The position numbers were made by a program, and so were the translations under genes. Below, piece by piece: positions 7,045 through 12,963 of a stretch of DNA of 14,024 bases. The notes beneath the pieces were generated by a model. That model was given only the letters and a program-made list of their open reading frames with translations, was not told where the DNA came from and made no database searches. Location: NCBI GenBank assembly GCA_003446375.1, contig DMAW01000088.1:1-14024 (forward strand), in the 5' to 3' direction. Origin of the DNA: Eubacteriaceae bacterium (lineage in GTDB: Bacteria; Bacillota; Clostridia; Eubacteriales; Alkalibacteraceae). Each line of letters starts with the position of its first letter. Position 1 is the first letter of the stretch.

Positions 7045-7632
7045 ATGATAACAAGAAGAAAGCTGTGGGAGATATTAAAGGCGAATCCTATTATAGCAGC
7101 TGTAAAAGATGAACAAGGACTAAGCAAGGCGCTGGCTTCAGACAATAAAATCGTGTTTGTGCTCTATGCAGATATTTTAAATCTTGATGAAATAATAGAG
7201 CGAATATTAAAAAAGGGAAAGATTCCATTTGTACACATAGACATGGTGACAGGTCTTGCTACAAACCCAATGAGTATAAAGTATATTATGAAAAACCATA
7301 ACAGAAATTGTGGGATCATAACTACTAAAGGGAATTTAGTGAAAGAAGCTGTAGACTTGGGGATTTCTGTGATTCAGAGGCTTTTTGTGATAGATTCTTT
7401 ATCGATAGAAAATAATGTAAAAACCATAAAAAGAATGAAACCTGATGCCATCGAGATCATGCCCGGAGTCATGCCAAAAGTCATAAAAAAAATTCAAAAC
7501 GAGGTCCCTAACACGCCGATAATTGCAGGCGGGCTGATAGAAACAGAGGAGGAAGTCATAGATATTTTAAACCATGGTGGAATGGCTGTGTCTACCACGA
7601 GAGAAAATTTATGGAAAGTTAATCGAAAATGA
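7045..7632 (+). CDS. glpP: GlpP, glycerol-3-phosphate-responsive antiterminator
   Basis: From the ATG at 7045 it is 195 aa, the usual length. Family blocks are present in order: FVHIDMVTGL (62-71), IITTKGNLVKEA (91-102), IQRLFVIDS (110-118), IEIMPGVMPKVIKKI (136-150), PIIAGGLI (158-165) and the GGMAVSTTRENLW tail (178-190). GlpP is an RNA-binding TIM-barrel-like protein. With glycerol-3-phosphate bound it prevents premature termination in leaders of glycerol genes. A TTG at 7039 is in frame and would add two residues. The ATG is better placed relative to the run of seven G (7032-7038), which is an odd Shine-Dalgarno sequence that must pair partly by G-U. It sits directly upstream of glpK, whose leader is its expected target. 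No terminator follows, but glpK has its own promoter. Confidence 0.93.
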   Translation: MITRRKLWEILKANPIIAAVKDEQGLSKALASDNKIVFVLYADILNLDEIIERILKKGKIPFVHIDMVTGLATNPMSIKYIMKNHNRNCGIITTKGNLVKEAVDLGISVIQRLFVIDSLSIENNVKTIKRMKPDAIEIMPGVMPKVIKKIQNEVPNTPIIAGGLIETEEEVIDILNHGGMAVSTTRENLWKVNRK

Positions 7633-7667
7633 TAGTTATTTTTATAAAAAGCAAATAAAAAAACAAA

Positions 7668-7683
7668 ATGAAAACGATTGACA
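7668..7683 (+). promoter_or_regulatory. Possible cre-like site overlapping the glpK -35
   Basis: ATGAAAACGATTGACA has a good left half of a CcpA catabolite-repression site (TGAAAACG) and a right half that fits only if shifted by one base. It overlaps the -35 of the glpK promoter, a sensible place for repression when a preferred sugar is present. Regulation by CcpA is inferred only from this partial match. Confidence 0.25.
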
Positions 7684-7706
7684 TAGATCCTGTTTTGTTG
7701 TATTAT
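7678..7706 (+). promoter_or_regulatory. Promoter for glpK
   Basis: A perfect TTGACA (7678-7683) and TATTAT (7701-7706) are separated by 17 bases. Transcription should begin near 7713, leaving a 5' leader of about 120 bases that contains the attenuator described next. Confidence 0.75.
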
Positions 7707-7734
7707 AAAAAACAAGAAAATAAATTTATTTTTT

Positions 7735-7785
7735 ATTTCATGACACGAGATGAGAGAGTCGCGAATTGCGGTATCTCTTTTTTTG
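7735..7785 (+). promoter_or_regulatory. glpK leader attenuator, probable GlpP target (copy 1)
   Basis: The leader contains 31 bases (7735-7765) identical to 9368-9398. It runs from ATTTCATGACACGAGATG to the loop of a terminator hairpin. The hairpin pairs 7753-7762 with 7768-7778 around a GAATT loop. It has CGC/GCG at the top, G-U pairs below, AGAGA/TCTCT at the base and a bulged A at 7773, and is followed by seven T (7778-7784). Because it lies between the promoter and the start codon of glpK, directly after glpP, it is best read as the transcription attenuator opened by GlpP. The conserved single-stranded part 5' of the stem (GACACGAGATG) is the likely recognition segment; that assignment is inference. 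Confidence 0.8.
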
Positions 7786-7835
7786 TTTTTAATTTATGGA
7801 TGTAACGATAAAATTAAAAAACAGGGGGAATATGT

Positions 7836-9335
7836 ATGAAGAATTACATTTTATCACTTGATCAGGGCACTACAAGCTCAAGAGCAATACTTTTTAACAA
7901 GGATGGGGGTATAGTTGGTACGGCGCAAAGCGAGTTTGCCCAGTTTTATCCAAAAGCAGGGTGGGTAGAGCACGATGCCATGGAGATTTGGGGTAGTCAA
8001 AGCGGCGTTGCAAGGCAGGTTTTGGACAAGACCGGTATAAGTCCTGACGAGGTGGCCGCAATAGGAATAACGAATCAACGTGAGACAACAATAGTGTGGG
8101 ATAGAATTACGGGCAAGCCTGTATATAACGCAATAGTCTGGCAATGCAGAAGAACAGCAGATATATGTGATAAATTGAAGGAAAAAGGCTGGGAAGCTAA
8201 AGTAAGAGAAAAAACCGGGTTGGTAATAGATGCTTACTTTTCAGGAACAAAAGTGAAATGGATTTTAGATAACGTGGAAGGAGCTAGAAAAAAAGCTGAA
8301 AAAGGTGAGCTTTTATTTGGAACCGTGGACAGTTGGTTGATCTGGAACTTAACAAAAGGCAAGGTCCATGTTACGGATTATTCAAATGCTTCAAGAACCA
8401 TGCTGTATAACATAAAAACCATGAAGTGGGATGAAGAAATACTTAAGGAGTTGGAAATACCTGAATCTATGCTTCCACAAGTAAGGCCTTCAAGTGAGAT
8501 ATACGGACACACTGATCCAAACACTTTTGGAGGTGCTCAAATTCCCATAGCGGGAGATGCGGGAGATCAGCAGGCGGCGCTGTTTGGACAAGCATGTTTT
8601 GAACCGGGCATGGCTAAAAACACCTATGGAACAGGTTGCTTCATGCTAATGAATACGGGAGATAAACCGGTGGAGTCGTTAAACGGACTTCTTACAACTA
8701 TAGCTTGGGGAATAGACGGAAAGATTACTTATGCTCTTGAAGGAAGCATATTCATCGCCGGAGCAGCGATCCAATGGCTCAGAGATGAGCTAAGGATAGT
8801 ATATGACTCGGCTCAATCAGAATATTATGCAAACCTAGTTGAAGATACAAACGGCGTTTATGTGGTCCCGGCTTTTACAGGTCTAGGGGCTCCATACTGG
8901 GACATGTATGCAAGAGGCTCGATTATGGGACTTACAAGAGGAGTTAAAAGGGAACATCTAGTTAGGGCAACTTTGGAGTCGATTGCATTTCAAAGCAAAG
9001 ACGTACTGATGGCAATGGAAGAGGATTCAAAAATTAAGCTAAAAGCGCTAAAAGTAGATGGTGGCGCATCGGCCAATAACTTTTTGATGTCTTTTCAAGC
9101 GGATATGCTGTGTGTTCCTGTTAAAAGACCGAAAATTTTAGAAACTACTGCATTAGGCGCTGCATATCTTGCAGGACTTGCTGTAGGATTTTGGAAAGAT
9201 CAAAACGAGATAACAAAAAAATGGAAATTAGATAGAGAGTTTACGAACTGCATGGAAGAAGAAAAAAGAGAGAAGCTTTATCGTGGTTGGATCAAAGCTG
9301 TAAAAAGAGCTATGGAGTGGGAAAAAGAAGATTGA
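7836..9335 (+). CDS. glpK: Glycerol kinase
   Basis: The product is 499 aa, the standard length for GlpK, which phosphorylates glycerol to sn-glycerol-3-phosphate with ATP in the cytoplasm. FGGY-kinase motifs are complete: LDQGTTSSRAILF (8-20), WVEHDAMEIW (43-52), GITNQRETT (77-85), VWQCRRTADICD (101-112), AGDAGDQQAALFGQ (239-252) with the catalytic Asp244, KNTYGTGCFML (261-271) and KVDGGASANNFLMSFQADML (406-425). The His phosphorylated by HPr in many Firmicute enzymes (HF-x-G motif) is absent; the aligned residue is Thr230, in DPNTFGG. Direct control by the PTS is therefore unlikely. The ATG has an AGGGGGA ribosome binding site. It is transcribed from its own promoter through the attenuator upstream. 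No glpF or glpD is visible in the window. Confidence 0.97.
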   Translation: MKNYILSLDQGTTSSRAILFNKDGGIVGTAQSEFAQFYPKAGWVEHDAMEIWGSQSGVARQVLDKTGISPDEVAAIGITNQRETTIVWDRITGKPVYNAIVWQCRRTADICDKLKEKGWEAKVREKTGLVIDAYFSGTKVKWILDNVEGARKKAEKGELLFGTVDSWLIWNLTKGKVHVTDYSNASRTMLYNIKTMKWDEEILKELEIPESMLPQVRPSSEIYGHTDPNTFGGAQIPIAGDAGDQQAALFGQACFEPGMAKNTYGTGCFMLMNTGDKPVESLNGLLTTIAWGIDGKITYALEGSIFIAGAAIQWLRDELRIVYDSAQSEYYANLVEDTNGVYVVPAFTGLGAPYWDMYARGSIMGLTRGVKREHLVRATLESIAFQSKDVLMAMEEDSKIKLKALKVDGGASANNFLMSFQADMLCVPVKRPKILETTALGAAYLAGLAVGFWKDQNEITKKWKLDREFTNCMEEEKREKLYRGWIKAVKRAMEWEKED

Positions 9336-9367
9336 ATATAGCTAATTAATTGAATAACAAATAATAA

Positions 9368-9417
9368 ATTTCATGACACGAGATGAGAGAGTCGCGAAAA
9401 GCGGTTCTCTTTTTTTG
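9368..9417 (+). promoter_or_regulatory. Second copy of the glpK-type attenuator, between glpK and the membrane protein gene
   Basis: Bases 9368-9398 are identical to 7735-7765 upstream of glpK. The hairpin pairs 9386-9395 with 9401-9410 without a bulge around a GAAAA loop, followed by seven T (9410-9416). Flanks and loop differ from copy 1 (loop GAATT there), while the stem and the 5' conserved segment are kept, which is the pattern expected for a functional RNA. No promoter is visible in the 32 bases between the glpK stop and this element, so it probably acts within a glpK-led transcript. The same GlpP signal would then gate the downstream gene a second time. Confidence 0.75.
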
Positions 9418-9446
9418 TGATAAAAAATATCAGGAGGTAAATAAGG

Positions 9447-10274
9447 ATGGATTTTATAATATTGATTGCAAGTGCTTTTGGAGGAGGATTGTTTGGCGCT
9501 TTGGTGGGAGCTCTCCCTGCGTTTATAATGGTAGGAATAATAGGCCTGGCCGGATTGACGGCTGGAGCAGGAGCGGCAGATTTGGTTGGCAACGTTGCAT
9601 TTGGATCTTTTTTCGGTCCTCATATAGCCTTTGCAGGGGGAGTGGCTGCAACAGCATATGCTCACAACAAAAACAAAATAGAATCTGGCGGGAACATACT
9701 ACTGCCAATGGCAAAATTAAACGATCATATGACATTAATAGTAGGAGGAATATTTGGAGTCCTTGGCTTTTTAATAAATCATATTTATAATATCGTATTG
9801 GAAATTCCTACGGATACCATTGCAATGACAGTATTCACATCAGGTATGATCGCACGAATATTATTTGGGAAGACAGGCTTGCTCGGGAAAAAATGTACAG
9901 ACGGCAACAGAGTTTTTGTTCCTACAAAAGAATCAGGTGTTTTTTTGATAACTATGGGCTTAGGTGCAGGGATTATATCTTCATATTATGCTGTAACTAC
10001 AGGGTTAGTGGTTCTAGGATTCTTAGTCAGCGCTACCACGCTTATTTTCACTCAAATGGGACATCCGGTCCCTGGAACCCATCATATAACGTTGGTGTCA
10101 GCTAGTGCAGCAGTGGCAAGTGGTTCGATACTTATAGGCGCTTTATTCGGAATATTATCAGCTTTGTTAGGTGACTTGATTGGAAATATATTTAACAGTT
10201 TTTGTGATTCTCACATAGATCCTCCGGCGGGCACGATTTTTTTATTATCTTTTGTAATATTTGTTTTTTTATGA
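9447..10274 (+). CDS. Polytopic membrane protein, candidate glycerol uptake protein
   Basis: The 275-aa protein is almost entirely hydrophobic, with about seven to nine membrane segments. I do not recognise it as a characterised transporter, and there is no aquaporin NPA pair. It has an internal repeat: D45-L-V-G-N49 then S54-F-F-G-P-H59-I near the N-terminus, and D243-L-I-G-N247 then S251-F-C-D-S-H256-I near the C-terminus, each beside a G-A-L-x-G helix. Repeats of this sort are common in channels and carriers with two-fold pseudo-symmetry. A conserved-looking GHPVPGTHHI loop lies at 205-214. The gene follows glpK behind a copy of the glpK attenuator, so glycerol or a glycerol derivative is the likely substrate (inference). 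AGGAGG (9432-9437) precedes the ATG. The C-terminus is short after the last helix and encoded by T-rich homopolymers. Confidence 0.8.
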   Translation: MDFIILIASAFGGGLFGALVGALPAFIMVGIIGLAGLTAGAGAADLVGNVAFGSFFGPHIAFAGGVAATAYAHNKNKIESGGNILLPMAKLNDHMTLIVGGIFGVLGFLINHIYNIVLEIPTDTIAMTVFTSGMIARILFGKTGLLGKKCTDGNRVFVPTKESGVFLITMGLGAGIISSYYAVTTGLVVLGFLVSATTLIFTQMGHPVPGTHHITLVSASAAVASGSILIGALFGILSALLGDLIGNIFNSFCDSHIDPPAGTIFLLSFVIFVFL

Positions 10275-10379
10275 GGGCAAGGCAATAAGATTGAACTGAT
10301 TATATGATTAGATTATTTGATATATGGATATAATTACTAACATATTGGATAATAAATTAATTGTATAAGGAGGCGCCAC

Positions 10380-12077
10380 ATGAATCGATCTATAACATTG
10401 GTTTTTTCAGGAGAGGCCGGTCAAGGGCTTCAGACCATTGAAGATTTTTTAGTCAATGCATTTTCTTCTACCCATTATGTATTTTCTTGTAGCGATGTAA
10501 TGAGCAGAGTAAGAGGGGGAAATAATACCGTTGAGATAAGGGTGTCTGATTCTCCGGTAAGTGCTTATAAAGAAGAGATAGATGTTTTGTTTCTCCTTAA
10601 CGATCATGCTTATTCAAGGATGGATAAAAGAATTACGGCACAAACAGTAATAGTTGGCGAAAGCGATTACATGAACAAGGATGGAATCACAACAGAAGAA
10701 ATTAATTACAAAGAGTACCCATTTGAAGAAATGGCGAAGGAAGCAGGCGGAAAATTATTTTTAAATACGGTTATATTTGGTTTTGCTGCAGGCATGATGG
10801 ATCTAAAAAAAGATGAGTGCAACAGCTTAATATCACAAAAATTTAAAGAAAAAGGGTCTAAAATAATAAAACAAAATCAGTATGCATTTGATCTTGGGTA
10901 TAAAAATGGGATTGATTTTGTCCTTGAAGACGAGATAGCTCCTGTAGGAGATCTTAAAAAAACTTATAAGGTCTTAAATGGGACCCAGGCCGTAGGAATA
11001 GGATGTCTTGGAGGTGGCTGTAATTTCATAAGCTCGTACCCTATGTCGCCATCTACGGCTCTTTTAGAGTTTTTGGCCAATAAGGGCATGGAATTTGATG
11101 TATTTGTAGAGCAGGCTGAAGATGAGATAGCTGCTCTGAATATGGTCATTGGCGCGTGGTATGCGGGAGCTAGGGGAATAGCCACCACGTCAGGAGGAGG
11201 ATTTTCACTTATGGAAGAGGCAATGAGCTTGGCCGGAATCACAGAAACTCCTTGCGTAGTTCATATAGCTCAAAGGCCGGGACCGGCAACGGGCCTTCCT
11301 ACAAGGACAGAACAAGGAGACCTTTTTCAGGCAGTAAATGCAGGTCATGGAGAGTATCCCAAGATTGTTCTAGCACCGGGAACTCTTGAGGACGGAGTAT
11401 TGATGGGACAAAAGGCATTTTATCTAGCTGACAAATACCAAGTTCCTGTAATAGTCTTGACAGATCAGTTTTATCTGGAATCATTTGGGCAGATGGAAAG
11501 GTTTAGGTTGGATGATAAGAGTTTGAGCAGCTTTGTTAATGAAACAAATGAAGATTACAAGAGGTATGATCTTTCCCAAGGTCCGATATCTCCTAGAGGA
11601 ATACCGGGATATGGAAAAGGACTCATAAAGGTCGATAGCGATGAGCACGATGAATACGGATATATAACAGAAGACTTTGATATGAGGACAACCATGCATG
11701 AAAAGAGGCTTTCAAAAAAAGAGCGTGTGCTCCAAGATTATTTTGAACCAAAGTATGTGGGACCGGAAAAATACAAGAACTTGATAATAAGCTGGGGATC
11801 TACATTTGGAGTTGTAAAAGAGTATGTGGACAGCATTGAACGTGGAGACACAGGGTTCTTATCAATTAAGCAGCTATATCCACTTAGCCCGGATCTAAAA
11901 GGATATTTTGACAAAGCAGAAAAGATTATTGTTATAGAAAACAATGCATCTGGGCAGCTTGCAAATCTGCTCAAGTTGGAGCTTGACGTGCATGTAGACA
12001 AGAAGATATTAAAATATAACGGACAGCCGTTTTCAATCGAAGATGTTGAAAGCCGCCTTAAGGAGGTGCTGAAATGA
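10380..12077 (+). CDS. korA: 2-oxoacid:acceptor oxidoreductase, gamma-alpha fusion subunit
   Basis: The 565-aa product has the KorA fusion layout. Residues 1-185 are the gamma domain (FSGEAGQGLQTIEDFL at 9-24, SRVRGGNNTVEIRVSD at 42-57). Residues about 194-420 are the pyrimidine-binding alpha domain (NFISSYPMSPSTALLEFLA at 215-233, FVEQAEDEIAALNMVIGAWYAG at 242-263, GPATGLPTRTEQGDLF at 301-316). A transketolase-C-like domain fills the rest. With KorB it oxidatively decarboxylates a 2-oxoacid such as 2-oxoglutarate or a branched-chain 2-oxoacid to acyl-CoA, reducing ferredoxin; the reaction can also run in reverse. The exact substrate is not clear from sequence. AAGGAGG (10367-10373) precedes the ATG. 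The gene overlaps korB by 4 bases (ATGA), indicating coupled translation. No separate delta ferredoxin subunit is present. Confidence 0.92.
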   Translation: MNRSITLVFSGEAGQGLQTIEDFLVNAFSSTHYVFSCSDVMSRVRGGNNTVEIRVSDSPVSAYKEEIDVLFLLNDHAYSRMDKRITAQTVIVGESDYMNKDGITTEEINYKEYPFEEMAKEAGGKLFLNTVIFGFAAGMMDLKKDECNSLISQKFKEKGSKIIKQNQYAFDLGYKNGIDFVLEDEIAPVGDLKKTYKVLNGTQAVGIGCLGGGCNFISSYPMSPSTALLEFLANKGMEFDVFVEQAEDEIAALNMVIGAWYAGARGIATTSGGGFSLMEEAMSLAGITETPCVVHIAQRPGPATGLPTRTEQGDLFQAVNAGHGEYPKIVLAPGTLEDGVLMGQKAFYLADKYQVPVIVLTDQFYLESFGQMERFRLDDKSLSSFVNETNEDYKRYDLSQGPISPRGIPGYGKGLIKVDSDEHDEYGYITEDFDMRTTMHEKRLSKKERVLQDYFEPKYVGPEKYKNLIISWGSTFGVVKEYVDSIERGDTGFLSIKQLYPLSPDLKGYFDKAEKIIVIENNASGQLANLLKLELDVHVDKKILKYNGQPFSIEDVESRLKEVLK

Positions 12078-12925
12078 AGAAATTTGAAATGAATGGAAAC
12101 ATTGATATTGCCTGGTGCCCCGGATGCGGGAATTTTCCTATAAGGGAAAGCATTATAGAAGCTTTGAAGGAATTGAAAGTCGATCCTGTTAATGTAGTGA
12201 TGACGTCGGGAATAGGGCAGGCTGCAAAGATGCCTCAATACATCAATTTAAATTACTTTAACGGACTGCATGGAAGGGGATTGCCTGTAGCTGTTGCCGT
12301 CAAAGCGGCTAATCCGGAGCTAACAGTTATAGCAGAAGGTGGGGACGGAGACATGTATGGTGAAGGAGGAAATCACTTTATTCACAATATACGCAGAAAT
12401 CCTGACATAGCACATATCGTCCACAATAACATGGTCTATGGACTTACAAAAGGCCAGGCATCACCTACGAGTAAAAGGGAATTTACCACGCCTATACAGG
12501 TTTCGGGGGTAGTCAATGAACCCTTTAACCCTTTGGCTGTTGCGATTGTATTAGGCGCTACATTTGTCGCCCGTGTATTTTCTGCAGACAAAGATATGGT
12601 CAAGGAGACTATAAAAGCAGCCATAAACCATAGAGGTTATGCCTTGGTAGACATTTTTCATCCATGTGTTAGTTTTAATAAAGTCAACAATTATTCGTGG
12701 TACAAGAACAATACGTATTATCTGGATGAAGAACACGACAAGAAAGATATGGAAGCGGCATTAAAAATAGCCCTTGAAACGGAAAAGCACGCCTTGGGCA
12801 TATTGTATCAGAAAGAGGGCAAGCCCACGTTTGAAGATCTATCAAATGTTTATGCAAAGGATAAGACACCTGTGATAAAAAGAATACGAGACTTAAATAA
12901 GGTCAATGATTTGATTGCAAAATAA
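12074..12925 (+). CDS. korB: 2-oxoacid:acceptor oxidoreductase, beta subunit
   Basis: The 283-aa product is the thiamine-pyrophosphate-binding beta subunit. The TPP/Mg motif is GGDGDMYGEGG (89-99) followed by H-N-N-M-V-Y-G-L-T (117-125). HGRGLPVAVAVKAANPEL (66-83) is also typical. Of the Cys residues that bind the proximal [4Fe-4S] cluster, C15 and C18 (WCPGCGN) and C198 (HPCVSF) are present. The position usually occupied by Cys in S-G-I-G-C is Gln49 here (SGIGQAAK). I believe this variant recurs in a clostridial-type subgroup, so it need not mean inactivity. A GGAGG (12061-12065) inside the end of korA serves as ribosome binding site. The gene ends at a hairpin shared with the convergent ABC-F gene. 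Confidence 0.92.
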   Translation: MKKFEMNGNIDIAWCPGCGNFPIRESIIEALKELKVDPVNVVMTSGIGQAAKMPQYINLNYFNGLHGRGLPVAVAVKAANPELTVIAEGGDGDMYGEGGNHFIHNIRRNPDIAHIVHNNMVYGLTKGQASPTSKREFTTPIQVSGVVNEPFNPLAVAIVLGATFVARVFSADKDMVKETIKAAINHRGYALVDIFHPCVSFNKVNNYSWYKNNTYYLDEEHDKKDMEAALKIALETEKHALGILYQKEGKPTFEDLSNVYAKDKTPVIKRIRDLNKVNDLIAK

Positions 12926-12962
12926 AAGCAAGAGACAGTTCATTTGAGCTGTCTCTTGCTTT
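12925..12962. terminator. Bidirectional terminator between korB and the ABC-F gene
   Basis: A 14-bp perfect stem (12925-12938 with 12949-12962), extendable by two pairs into the loop, lies between the two convergent genes and overlaps the last base of the korB stop. On the minus strand it is followed by TTTTATTTT; on the plus strand only by a short TTTA, so it should be more efficient for the ABC-F transcript. Confidence 0.8.
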
Positions 12963-12963
12963 A

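Noticed and set aside
10317..10353. Possible promoter hexamers (TGGATA with GATAAT, 17-base spacing) upstream of korA.
   Set aside because: The match is weak and the region is AT-rich enough to give several such pairs; korA surely has a promoter nearby, but I cannot choose one.
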